Source: JADCRZ01 sp037718865
Lineage (GTDB): Bacteria; Bacteroidota; Bacteroidia; Chitinophagales; Chitinophagaceae
Direction: 5' to 3'
Assembly (NCBI GenBank): GCA_037718865.1
Contig: JBBJMP010000009.1
Location: 204,322 to 268,321 of the forward strand
DNA: 64,000 nt
Shown here one piece after another: positions 23,366 to 33,242 of this stretch (its first letter is position 1; the number at the start of each line of letters is the position of its first letter). The translations under genes and the position numbers were made by a program. The notes under the pieces were generated by a model, which saw only the letters and a list, made by a program, of their open reading frames with translations, ran no database searches and was not told the origin of the DNA.

Positions 23366-26300
23366 ATGCAAAGGTTGCGATTGCTGCTAGCTATGCTGAT
23401 GCTCACTACGTGTGCCCTTGGTCAGCAAAAAACAATAACCGGTACGATTACCGGCGGAACTACCAAAGAGCCCCTGCAAGGCGTATCGGTACAAGGAAAA
23501 AACAAATCGGTAACGACTGATGCCAGTGGCAAATTTACCATACAGGCATCGGTGGGAGAGATTATAACCTTGTCTTATGTGGAGATGAATGCGCTAAATT
23601 TCACGGTCACAAACACAACCCAGGATGTTACGCTTACTATGCAGGAGGGAACCAACGACCTGAACGCAGTAGTTGTGACGGGGTACCAAACCCAACGGAA
23701 GGTAGACCTGACCGGAGCAGTTTCAGTTGTTAATCTGGAAGAGACTAAAAACATTCCTGCAGCAAGTCCAATGCAGGCACTGCAAGGCCGTGTTCCTGGC
23801 TTGTATATTGAAACTGATGGCTCTCCGGCTGGCGGCACACGCAGGCTGCTGATACGCGGATTAAACACATTGGGAAATTCTGATCCGCTGTATGTTATTG
23901 ACGGAGTACCTACTAAAAGTTCGGCGGTATTTACCAGTCTGAATCCGAATTCAATTGCCTCTATACAAATTCTGAAAGATGCTTCAGCCGCATCCATCTA
24001 TGGCGCCAGGGCTTCCAACGGCGTGATCATCGTTACAACAAAAGAAGGGAAACCAAAGGAAGGACAAGAACGGGTAAGCATTCAACTAAATTCAAGTGTA
24101 TCAGTGCAGACAGAGAAACCCTGGCGGGAAGATGTGTTGAATGCAGAGGAGAGGGGAAGAGTGCTTTGGAGAGCTGCTGTTAATGACAGGACTGACCCCA
24201 GCGTACATAGGGCAATTTATACCTACGATTGGAACGGAGACTACGGCAAACCTATACTTAATAAAGTAAATATTGTGCCTTTCGTGGGCGGGGATAGCCT
24301 TCAACCTGTTGGAAATACTGATTGGCAGGATGCGTCTTACGAACGGGCAATCATTAATTCACATGACCTGACCATATCAGCAGGAACTGCTAAAAGCAGT
24401 ATGTTAATAAATCTGGCTTATTATAAAAATACAGGGATGCTGGCCTTCACCAATTATGACAGGTACAGTGCCCGTTTTAATTCCCATACATCTCTCTTTA
24501 ATGAGAAGCTGAAAATCGGAGAAAATTTCCAGTTGTCAAGATCTTCTGAAAAACTGCAATCGAACGATCTTGGCGGCGCCTCAGTGCCTGACCTTGCAGT
24601 TACCCTGGCGCCTACCATACCTGTTTTTAGAAAAGATGGGGCGTATGCAGGCCCTATTGGTGCTGGTTATTCTGACAGGAATAATCCAGTTAACATGCAA
24701 TACGTTAACCGATGGGACAAGACTAACCGGTTTATTATTTTCGGTAATGTATATGCAGATTTGGAGCCAGTTAAAAATTTGCATTTCAGAACGAGTTTTG
24801 GAGCCGATTACTCGACTACACGGATAAAAAACATTGATCCGGCTTTTCAGGAAGGTTTTTTGGGCCGAAGCGTAAATAGCCTCTCTCTTAACGAAAGCAG
24901 CATACTTAGCATGACCTGGACAAATACCTTAAGTTATCAAATTGAACTTGGAGTCCACAGGCTTAACGCGCTGGCAGGTACGGAAGCAATCCGGGAAGAC
25001 TTGGAATCGTTGGGTGCTTTCAGAGAAGGCTTTGCGGTTGAGGATGAAATTACTATTACCTGAACGCCGGCACCGGCCGAAGCACAAACGAGGGGTTTGC
25101 TTCCGGTTACCGGCTATTTTCACAATTTGCCAAATTAAACTATTCTTTTTCAGACAGATATTTGGCTTCGGCTACAGTGAGGCGTGATGGCTCTTCCCGT
25201 TTCGGTACACAAAATCAATACGGCGTGTTTCCTGCCTTCACCCTTGGCTGAAGAATAAATAACGAAGAATTTTTCAGTGGGATAAACATCATTTCAGATC
25301 TTAAGTTAAGGGCTGGCGTAGGGCGGGTCGGCAATCAGGAAATCGGTAACCTTGCAAGGTTCGGCCTTTTCCAAACAAACTATGGAACGATAAACGGCAG
25401 GGTGTCACCTACAGATTTTCCCGGCTCCTGGCTCAACATCGGAACAGCTTATGACCTTAACGGTGCCAACCAGGGTACACTTCCCTCGGGCTATGTAAGT
25501 ATTCAGGGCGAAAACCAAAACCTGAGGTGGGAATCAACGGATGAGCTGAATATGGGTGTGGATTTCGGCTTACTAGGAGGTAGAATAACCGGTTCATTTG
25601 ACTATTTTGTACGGGAAACCAAGGACATCTTAATTCAACCGCCTATTGCCGGCGCTATCGGCGAAGGTAGAGTCAGGTGGCTCAACGGGGCCACCAAAAC
25701 TAACAAGGGATGGGAAGCCTTATTAACGTACCACCATTCAACACAAGGTGGTTTAAATTACAGCTTTACAGGTAGTGCAGCTCATTTTCGGGACAAAATA
25801 ACCGTATTGCCGCCAGAGGTGCGTACTGCCTACCAGGGCACTTCAACAAATTCCGTTATCGGACATTCTCAACTGGATATTTTCGGGTATAAATTTGACG
25901 GCATCTTTCAAAACCAGGGTGAAGTGGATGCTCATGTAACCCAAACGGGTAAAGGTATTGGCAGAATAAGGTATAAGGATTTGAACGGTGACGGTAGGAT
26001 AAATGCCACCGACCGCGACTGGATTGGAACTCAGTTGCCTAAAATGGAATACGGTATAAGAGTTGACCTCGATTATAAAAACATCGATTTGTCCATCTTT
26101 GGCTCAGGTGTCGCCGGTAAAAGAGGTTTTGACCCAATGGGAGACTTAAATAAGTTTGTTTTTGTAAATTCTAATAACGGACGTGATTTGTTAAATGCCT
26201 GGACGCCCGAAAATCCCACAAAGATCCCCATGGCCTCCCTGGTAAACAGAAACGATGAATTCCGGCAATCAGATTTTCGTCAGGTAAATGCCTCTTACTT

Positions 26301-26511
26301 TAAACTCAGAAATGTACAATTGGGATATACGTTGGCTTCAACCGGCCTTCAACGTTTTAAGATGGCAGGATTGCGCATCTACCTGATTGGTCAGAACCTG
26401 GTTGCCCTAAAAGACAAGGAATATACAGCTAAAGATCCTGAAAGAGTCGGTGGCCTGGGAAACTGGTCACAACCGACTACATATACCCTGGGACTAAACA
26501 TAACATTTTAA
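23366..26511 (+). pseudogene. SusC/RagA TonB-dependent receptor with a frameshift and a nonsense codon
   Basis: The first frame (23366-25063, 565 aa) has a signal peptide, a carboxypeptidase-like domain, a TonB box region and a plug (SDPLYVIDGVP, DASAASIYGARASNGVIIVTT). Near 25052 one base appears lost: the family sequence continues in the next frame as YYLNAGTGRSTNEGFASG and YLASATVRRDGSSRFG. In that frame TGA at 25249-25251 replaces an expected Trp (LG[stop]RINNEEFF), and the frame then runs intact through the barrel to 26511, ending YTLGLNITF. Full-length translation would give about 1,048 residues. As written no functional receptor is made, although the SusD partner directly downstream is intact. 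Sequencing or assembly error could explain one defect but less easily both. Confidence 0.87.
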
Positions 26512-26530
26512 CTGATAAACGGTATTTATT

Positions 26531-28273
26531 ATGAAACATAATAGCATTAAAATTTTTACGGTGACGGCAGCCATCCTATTGATGGTAAGCTGTAAAAAAT
26601 TTCTTGAGTACGAACCAAAAGGAACGCTGACGGAAGATGCGCTCAACACCCCTCAGAGAGTGGATGCATTGGTGACAGCCGCTTACGCTGCCATTGGAAA
26701 TGATGTTTTTACCGGACCTATTACCAGTATGTGGATCTATGGAAGCATGCGCTCCGATGATGCCTATAAAGGAGGAGGCGCCGTAGGCGACCTCGGCGAA
26801 TACAACGCATATGAGCAGTACAATCTGACCGTTCCAACAAACAGCAATAGTGCCAATGGGTTTCCCAATACCTGGAGAACCGCCTACGCTGCTATTTCCC
26901 GGGCAAATTTTGCTTTGCGGAAATTGAATGAATTAACAGATGCTCAAATGCCTAACAGAAAGGTCCGCCAGGGAGAGGTGCGTTTTCTGAGAGGACATCT
27001 TCATTTCCTGCTTAAGATTTTATTTAAATATGTTCCCTATATTGATGAAACGCTTACGGACGAGGGAATACTGGCGGTATCAAACCGTCAATTTAAGAAT
27101 GATGAGTTATGGAATAAAATCTCCGAGGATTTCCAATTTGTCATAACAAATCTACCGGCTTCCGTCCCGGAGGTGGGCAGAGCGAATCAACTGAATGGCA
27201 AAGCCTACCTGGCCAAGCTTCGCCTTTATCAGGCCTATGAACAGGATGATAACCATGGTGTGATAGCCGTTAATCCAACCAGGCTTAATGAAGTGCTAAC
27301 CTTAACTAACGATGTAATCAATGCAAATAAGTACAGATTAAATGATGACTTTGCAAAGAATTTTTTATACGGATTCGACAATGGCCCTGAATCTATATTT
27401 GCTATTCAGTATTCTATAAACGATGGAACTACAATCGGTAGAATAAGTCTGTCAACAGGTCTTAGTTACAGCCTGGCTCCGCAGTACGGTTGTTGCTGGT
27501 TTCATATTCCATCACAAAACATGGTGAATGCCTTTAAAACGGATGCTAATGGCCTTCCTATGTTTGACACGTTTAATGATGTAGCGTTGACAGATGCAGA
27601 TCTTGTTACTAACGGAGCAGCCGTTGACCCCCGGATTGACCATACTGCGGGCATTCAGGGTCATCCGTTTAAATACCAGCCCACTATTCTTTATAATCAT
27701 AGTTGGGAACGGATTTCTGCTTTATACGGTGGTTTTGGAAATATGAAAGAACAGCAAGCGGCCGATTGTCCATGTTTTAAAAAACAAGGACCTTTTTACG
27801 GAAGTTCAGTCAACCTCGATGTCATTCGTTATGCTGATGTGCTGCTTTGGAGAGCCGAGGCCCTCATCGAATTAAACAGGCACGCCGAGGCTTTGCCCCT
27901 CATTAATCAATTAAGATCAAGAGCGAAGAACAGCACGGGGCGAACCAAATTTGCAAATGGTACTAATCCTTCCAATTACCAGATAAATGAATATGTGCCC
28001 GGAGTGAATATCGACTGGACACAGTCTAACGCCCGAAAAGCGTTGCAGTGGGAACGAAGACTGGAATTTGCTATGGAAAGTCCGCGATTTTTCGACCTTG
28101 TTCGTTGGGGCATTGCAGCGGAAACATTGAACGCCTACCTGGCAAAGGAAAAACCGAGGAAACCTTATCTCGCCTCAGCAGTATTTACCAAAGGGAGAGA
28201 GGAATATTTTCCTATTCCCCAAACAGAGATTGATTACACGAAAGGCGTGTATGTGCAGAATAATAAGTACTGA
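26531..28273 (+). CDS. SusD/RagB-family glycan-binding lipoprotein
   Basis: 580 aa. Lipoprotein signal with lipobox LMVSC (Cys21) and the typical CKKFLEYEPKGTLTEDAL start. TPR-like SusD helices follow (RFLRGHLHFLLKILFKYVPYIDE) and the C-terminal SusD signature WERRLEFAMESPRFFDLVRWG. It should sit on the cell surface as the lid and binding partner of the SusC channel encoded just upstream (19 bases). Because that SusC is broken, this SusD may be orphaned or work with another receptor. The neighbouring GH32 genes suggest fructan oligomers as ligand. Confidence 0.93.
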   Translation: MKHNSIKIFTVTAAILLMVSCKKFLEYEPKGTLTEDALNTPQRVDALVTAAYAAIGNDVFTGPITSMWIYGSMRSDDAYKGGGAVGDLGEYNAYEQYNLTVPTNSNSANGFPNTWRTAYAAISRANFALRKLNELTDAQMPNRKVRQGEVRFLRGHLHFLLKILFKYVPYIDETLTDEGILAVSNRQFKNDELWNKISEDFQFVITNLPASVPEVGRANQLNGKAYLAKLRLYQAYEQDDNHGVIAVNPTRLNEVLTLTNDVINANKYRLNDDFAKNFLYGFDNGPESIFAIQYSINDGTTIGRISLSTGLSYSLAPQYGCCWFHIPSQNMVNAFKTDANGLPMFDTFNDVALTDADLVTNGAAVDPRIDHTAGIQGHPFKYQPTILYNHSWERISALYGGFGNMKEQQAADCPCFKKQGPFYGSSVNLDVIRYADVLLWRAEALIELNRHAEALPLINQLRSRAKNSTGRTKFANGTNPSNYQINEYVPGVNIDWTQSNARKALQWERRLEFAMESPRFFDLVRWGIAAETLNAYLAKEKPRKPYLASAVFTKGREEYFPIPQTEIDYTKGVYVQNNKY

Positions 28274-28326
28274 AATTTGGCTGAAAACAGAAAAGTAAAG
28301 CTTCCGACCATTCCAAATTCATAACC

Positions 28327-28666
28327 ATGCAGATAAAAAATGTACTGCTGCTGCTTCCGGGTTTGGCTATGTTGTCTTTATACGGACAGTAAGCCAAACT
28401 TGAGATGAAGATCACCAAAAAGTATTTAAACATTCCGGTCCGGCAATCGCAGAAAAGGCAACAAATGATCTTTGATGCGAACCGGCCCCAATTTTATTTT
28501 ACCACCCGGATCGGATGGAATAACGACCCCAACGGACTGGTATAATAATGGATTAGAATTTCCTGTTAATAATGCAGGAATAAAGATACATGATCTGGAA
28601 GTACATGAATTGAATTCTGTCTGGACAGAGCATTCAACGGCAATCAAGACCGGCATGAAAAATTGA
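28327..28666 (+). pseudogene. Deletion relic of a GH32 fructanase
   Basis: From the ATG at 28327 the frame gives a signal peptide (MQIKNVLLLLPGLAMLSLYGQ), then TAA. It resumes with EMKITKKYLNIPV, like the N-terminal domain found before GH32 in some Bacteroidota levanases. Without a gap it jumps to RPQFYF...GWNNDPNGLV, the GH32 nucleophile motif, then to stop codons. A second frame ends with IKIHDLEVHELNSVW, like the C-terminal end of GH32 proteins. So the three ends of one gene are joined and about 1.2-1.5 kb is lost. It sits between SusD and an intact GH32, the usual place for a surface fructanase. Confidence 0.72.
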
Positions 28667-28745
28667 ATTGGGTGATAGGTAAACATCTGCGTATGAAGCC
28701 GGCCGTATCTTTGTGGCGGATCAAACGCATTAAATATATGCTAAG

Positions 28746-30359
28746 ATGAACAAGATTTTTTTACCAATAGTTATCGCGTTATTAATCAGTCTGGTTGCAT
28801 GTACAAATAATACAACAAAGACCAAAACAAATGATGAAAGTTCCGATAGTTCTTCCATGGCTGGCCTGATTGAACCGCATCGCCCACAATTCCATTTCAC
28901 TCCGGATAGTATGTGGATGAACGATCCAAACGGGATGGTATATCATAACAATGAGTACCATCTATATTATCAGTATTACCCGGACAGCACTGTGTGGGGG
29001 CCCATGCATTGGGGCCATGCGGTAAGTAAGGACTTAATTCATTGGCAACATTTGCCCATTGCTTTATTCCCGGACAGCCTGGGTTATATTTTTTCAGGAA
29101 GTGCGGTAATAGATAAGAATAATACTTCGGGTTTAGGGTCACCTGAAAATCCGCCTATGGTCGCCATATTTACCTATCACTCTATGAAAGGCCAAAAGTC
29201 AGGCAAAAAAGACTATGAAACGCAAGGTTTAGCCTACAGCCTAGATAATGGAAGGACCTGGGAAAAATACAAACAAAATCCGGTGCTTAAAAATCCGGGC
29301 ATTGAAGATTTTCGCGATCCCAAAGTATCCTGGCATGAAGGCTCAAATCAATGGGTGATGATATTGGCTGTAACCGATCATATAGAGTTATATGGTTCAA
29401 AAAATTTAAAGGAATGGGCAAAGCTGAGTGAATTTGGCAAAAATTACGGGGCCCATGGAGGCGTATGGGAATGCCCTGATTTATTTCCTTTAACGATTGA
29501 CGGCCGGCAAAAATGGGTGATGCTGGTAAGTGTAAATCCCGGAGGCATTCACGGCGGGTCGGCCACACAATACTTTATCGGAAATTTTGACGGCAAGAAA
29601 TTTACCAGTGATAACCGGACGGATGCTACGTTGTGGATCGATTATGGAAAAGATAATTATGCCGGCGTAACCTGGTCGAATATTCCTTCCTCCGATGGAC
29701 GACGACTATTTCTGGGCTGGATGAGCAACTGGCAATACGCTAATGTAGTACCTACGGCACTTTGGCGCAGTGCTATGACCATACCGCGGGAACTAAGCTT
29801 GAAGAATACGAATGAAGGCATTCGTATAGTGGCCGAGCCTGTAAAAGAACTATCCTCCATCAGGGGTGAATCATTCGAGATACGATCGCAGTCTGTTGAA
29901 GGCCGGGAAGGCGTTATCCCGGAAGTTCCATTTGATGTTTCTACTTCAGAAATTTTATTGGAATTTGATTCGATCCGGAGCAGCAAAGATTTTGGTATTG
30001 AGCTGTCTAACACCAAAAGTCAAACGGTATTGATAGGGTATGAATCGGCAGCGAACGTGTTCTATATAGACCGGACCGGATCCGGAAAAAAGGATTTCTC
30101 CAAAGAGTTTGCCGGTAAACATACCGCACCCAGAAAATCTCTTGATAAATCCATAAGGCTTCAATTACTGATTGATGTAGCTTCTATCGAGTTGTTTGCT
30201 GATAACGGAGAGGTAGTGATGACTGACATATTTTTCCCGGATGAAAATTATAATCAATTAAAACTTTACGCGAAAGATGGTTCGGTAAAGTTAAAGTCAG
30301 GCAAAATTACTCACCTGAGATCTATCTGGAAAGAAAAGGTTGCGTTACTACAAAAATGA
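28746..30359 (+). CDS. GH32 fructanase/levanase-like lipoprotein
   Basis: 537 aa with lipobox LVAC (Cys19), so membrane-anchored, possibly surface-exposed. GH32 residues: WMNDPNG with D60, DFRDPKV with D191, WECPDLF with E242; C-terminal beta-sandwich with SIELFADNGEVVMTDIFFP. It is a close paralogue of the non-lipidated GH32 at 9925-11445. The anchored copy would cut fructan outside or at the outer membrane while the other works in the periplasm (inference). It follows the SusCD pair, as in typical polysaccharide utilisation loci. Endo or exo specificity cannot be decided. Confidence 0.94.
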   Translation: MNKIFLPIVIALLISLVACTNNTTKTKTNDESSDSSSMAGLIEPHRPQFHFTPDSMWMNDPNGMVYHNNEYHLYYQYYPDSTVWGPMHWGHAVSKDLIHWQHLPIALFPDSLGYIFSGSAVIDKNNTSGLGSPENPPMVAIFTYHSMKGQKSGKKDYETQGLAYSLDNGRTWEKYKQNPVLKNPGIEDFRDPKVSWHEGSNQWVMILAVTDHIELYGSKNLKEWAKLSEFGKNYGAHGGVWECPDLFPLTIDGRQKWVMLVSVNPGGIHGGSATQYFIGNFDGKKFTSDNRTDATLWIDYGKDNYAGVTWSNIPSSDGRRLFLGWMSNWQYANVVPTALWRSAMTIPRELSLKNTNEGIRIVAEPVKELSSIRGESFEIRSQSVEGREGVIPEVPFDVSTSEILLEFDSIRSSKDFGIELSNTKSQTVLIGYESAANVFYIDRTGSGKKDFSKEFAGKHTAPRKSLDKSIRLQLLIDVASIELFADNGEVVMTDIFFPDENYNQLKLYAKDGSVKLKSGKITHLRSIWKEKVALLQK

Positions 30360-30417
30360 CCGGAGTAAGGAAAGCGGATCTCTTCTTTGGATTTAATAGT
30401 ATCCTAAGGGCTTACGG

Positions 30418-30663
30418 TTAATTGCCCGAAAAATGAAAGATTTTACTTTCGTACAAATGGAAGTCGTCAGTACCGGTAAAAGCTGTTATCTTAGGATCTG
30501 TATTTTCATTCAGGTCATAACAGAACTTAACAAAGAAATGGTATAACTTATAAACATCGCACATGATATTGCCCTGGTCGTAATTGATAAGATAGACACC
30601 CTGATTCAACACTTCTTCGTCCTGTTCCGTTTGATTAAGTAGTTCAAACTGTTGTTGCGTCAT
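30418..30663 (-). CDS. Small conserved-type hypothetical protein
   Basis: 81 aa, acidic, no signal peptide or membrane segment. The N-terminus MTQQQFELLNQTEQDEEVLNQGVYLIN and the middle MCDVYKLYHFFVKFCYDLNEN resemble small uncharacterised proteins I know from Chitinophagaceae genomes, with the pattern of a short start helix then beta-strands (Y-x-L...F-x-V-x-x). Function unknown. It stands alone on the minus strand between the GH32 lipoprotein and a Gfo/Idh gene. Confidence 0.55.
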   Translation of the reverse strand: MTQQQFELLNQTEQDEEVLNQGVYLINYDQGNIMCDVYKLYHFFVKFCYDLNENTDPKITAFTGTDDFHLYESKIFHFSGN

Positions 30664-30782
30664 TATATTAAGGTACTACACAAGTAAGGATAAAACGAAT
30701 GTCCTTTAATATAATATATAACTTAGGTAATTAACGGTTGTCTAAAACAAAATATACTCCCAACACTTCAATTTCTTACGCC

Positions 30783-32066
30783 ATGAGCAATCTTATCAAC
30801 CGAAAAGAATTTATCCGGCAAAGCGGGGCTGCGGCACTCAGCCTGGCCTTTATGCCAGGGATAATTCGCAAACCTGCCCCCAGCGATCGCTTGCGGATTG
30901 CTCATATCGGAATGGGCGGAATGGGCAATAATCACCTTAAATGGTTTGCAGGAATTCCTGAGGTGGACATTGTAGCGCTCTGCGATGTGGATCAGGGCCA
31001 CCTGAATGCCGGTTTGAAAACATTAGGGTCACTGCGTGAAAACTCGCAGGCAAAAGGATACGCTGACTTCAGGCATATTCTTGACCGAAAGGACATTGAT
31101 GCCATCACCTGTGCTACCCCTGACCACTGGCATGCCCAGATAGCTACACTGGCATTTCAGGCCGGCAAGGATGTTTATGGCGAGAAGCCGCTATCTTATG
31201 ATGTGAGGGAAGGACAGGTTATGCTCAAAAACCTTAACCGTTATAATCGCGTGTTTCAGTTGGGTACGCAGATACATGCAGGTGACAACTATCACAGGGT
31301 GGCAGAAATCATCCGCTCGGGAGCTATCGGTAACGTACATACGGTGCGTTTATGGAAAACCGGCGCTCCACCAGACCTCGGGCCTCTCCAAAATCAGGCG
31401 CCCCCTGCAACCCTGGATTGGGACATGTGGCTGGGACCGGCTCCTATGGTTGAATACACCCCACAACGCTGTCATTTTACTTACCGGTATTTCCTGGATT
31501 ACTCAGGTGGGATTTTTCAGGATTTCTGGTGCCATATTGCCGATATAGTTTATTGGTCAATAGAACCGAAAGGCCTTAAAAGCATTAGCGCACGCGGTAA
31601 GGCTTCCCAGGGTATTGCAGACGCTCCCGAGTGGTTAGACGTAGACTATGAATTTGAAGGTCTTAAGCTCTATTGGACGCACCAACCTCCGGAAGTACCT
31701 GGAGCTGCAAATCGAAGTATCGGAGCTTATTTTGAAGGCGATAAAGGCACCCTGATTTGCGACTATCAAACCCGGGAGATAACGATCAATGGACAAACCA
31801 TGAACGATATAGCTGATCTGCCGCAGACAATGAAACGCTCCCCGGGCCATCAGCAGAATTTCATAAATGCCGTTAAATTACGGCAGCAGCCGGAATCTAA
31901 CCTCCAGTACGCCCGTAGGATGACAATGCCCATGCACCTGGGATTAATTTCGTACCGCTTAAACAGAAAATTGCTATGGAACAGCCAGGAGGAAAAGTTT
32001 ATAAATGACAATGAAGCCAACCAGTTCTTATTTCGAAAATACCGGAAGAAATGGAACTTAATCTGA
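30783..32066 (+). CDS. Gfo/Idh/MocA-family oxidoreductase with export-like signal
   Basis: 427 aa from ATG 30783; a start at 30738 adds 15 residues before the signal and is less likely. The N-terminus NRKEFIRQSGAAALSLAFMPG is a Tat-like signal with RK in place of RR. Rossmann fold LRIAHIGMGGMGNNHL; EKP motif in DVYGEKPLSY; C-terminal domain with GGIFQDFWCHIADIVYW. Such exported family members are common in Bacteroidota and some are related to GH109-type NAD-dependent glycosidases or 3-keto-glycoside enzymes, which keep a bound cofactor. The isomerase-like Tat protein at 35291 and the DUF1080 protein at 38048 nearby fit a 3-keto-sugar theme. Substrate unknown. Confidence 0.85.
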   Translation: MSNLINRKEFIRQSGAAALSLAFMPGIIRKPAPSDRLRIAHIGMGGMGNNHLKWFAGIPEVDIVALCDVDQGHLNAGLKTLGSLRENSQAKGYADFRHILDRKDIDAITCATPDHWHAQIATLAFQAGKDVYGEKPLSYDVREGQVMLKNLNRYNRVFQLGTQIHAGDNYHRVAEIIRSGAIGNVHTVRLWKTGAPPDLGPLQNQAPPATLDWDMWLGPAPMVEYTPQRCHFTYRYFLDYSGGIFQDFWCHIADIVYWSIEPKGLKSISARGKASQGIADAPEWLDVDYEFEGLKLYWTHQPPEVPGAANRSIGAYFEGDKGTLICDYQTREITINGQTMNDIADLPQTMKRSPGHQQNFINAVKLRQQPESNLQYARRMTMPMHLGLISYRLNRKLLWNSQEEKFINDNEANQFLFRKYRKKWNLI

Positions 32067-32192
32067 GGTCACTGTCCACTGTACGAAGTTTCTAACTTTG
32101 TACTCCATATGTTCTTTATAGTCTTTGACAATAGGCTCTATAGAGGACATAAAGGTTTAGCGCCGGAGACGCTGAACAGCATTATGACACTA

Positions 32193-33188
32193 TTACGGCA
32201 GATTCAATAGAAACCCAATAGTAAAGTTGGCATCCCAGTCGAATACAAAGGTGTCGGTTTTAGTGGCATCAGCGATCGCCTTGTAAATGTTCAGTCCTGA
32301 CGACATTTTTTTGTCTTCTCCTTTGTAGCTATCCGGCGCTTTCAATACGGTGTATCTCTCTTCATTCTGGCGATGCTGTTTTGCCAGCGTAAAAGGCACA
32401 CCACCTATGATAAAGCATACGTTACGGTTGGCCTGTGGTATTTTGCTTACCTGACCCTTGACTTCGTTATATATTGCATCGTCAGACTTGTTCTTGTCGT
32501 AATATTTTGACCCTGCCACTTCCATAGCCTTAAGGTTTCCATTTTCATACCAGGATATCTTGGTGTTCCCCGAACCAATGTCAACCATAAAGGAGCTTTC
32601 ATTAAAAGAAGGGGGAATGGTAGCTCTTAATGCGTACTTGCCTTCCTGTTCAGGGGTTACGTTGTTGACCACATAACCAATCTTCTTCAGCTCATTGGAA
32701 ATGATGCCGGTCTTAGGCTCTTTCTGTGCACCGGATGAAATAACAAAGTGCATGTCCCTTTTATCTACTCCCTTGGCAAACATATTGGAAAGATATTTTT
32801 TAAGACCTGCACGGATATCCTCTGTGGTTGCCAAACCCTCGTAAGCAAGTGATTCGCCAAAGTCCTTTGAAACGATCTCCCAGCGCTTTTGTTTATCCAT
32901 ATTGATGACAAATGAGTTAAAACCTGTTGCGCCGACTTCGACTACACCTCTTAAACTGCCGTTAACCGGTTTTTCAGGAGTGAAATTGAAATCACGGCTC
33001 TCTGTAGCTGATGTGTTGTCACCGGCCTTGGTTTCATTCCGGGTTGTAGTGTTGGGAGTGTTGGTGTTTTCAATAGTTGTTGCAGAATCCTCTGCCGTTT
33101 TCGCAGGCATAAAACGTTTGACCGCAAAAAATATAGTGACACCCAATAACAAGAATATAGCAATTTTTCCCGCCGGTTTAATTTTCAT
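32193..33188 (-). CDS. Membrane-anchored ASKHA-fold (Ppx/GppA- or actin-like) protein
   Basis: 331 aa with one N-terminal membrane segment (about residues 9-26) and a Thr/Asn-rich linker. The soluble domain has phosphate-1-like GVVEVGATGFNSFVI, phosphate-2-like FMVDIGSGNTKISWY and an adenosine-type turn CFIIGGVPF. This pattern is that of the actin/Hsp70/sugar-kinase (ASKHA) fold, closest in style to exopolyphosphatase/GppA. If nucleotide-binding, it acts on the outer face of the membrane or the anchor is reversed. It is the third gene of a tight operon with two coiled-coil proteins (54-base gap). I do not know a described function for this set. Confidence 0.6.
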   Translation of the reverse strand: MKIKPAGKIAIFLLLGVTIFFAVKRFMPAKTAEDSATTIENTNTPNTTTRNETKAGDNTSATESRDFNFTPEKPVNGSLRGVVEVGATGFNSFVINMDKQKRWEIVSKDFGESLAYEGLATTEDIRAGLKKYLSNMFAKGVDKRDMHFVISSGAQKEPKTGIISNELKKIGYVVNNVTPEQEGKYALRATIPPSFNESSFMVDIGSGNTKISWYENGNLKAMEVAGSKYYDKNKSDDAIYNEVKGQVSKIPQANRNVCFIIGGVPFTLAKQHRQNEERYTVLKAPDSYKGEDKKMSSGLNIYKAIADATKTDTFVFDWDANFTIGFLLNLP

Positions 33189-33242
33189 AATGATGTAATT
33201 TGTAGTAACTAAAAAAATTTAATTCGAATTAGATAGAAACAT

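Noticed and set aside
25249..25251. TGA read as Trp (recoding)
   Set aside because: Other genes in the window use TGA as a normal stop, and the same gene also has a frameshift, so decay or sequence error is simpler.
25402..26511. Separate TonB-dependent receptor gene
   Set aside because: It is in the same frame as the segment after the frameshift at about 25052 and continues the barrel of the upstream SusC; it has no signal peptide or plug.
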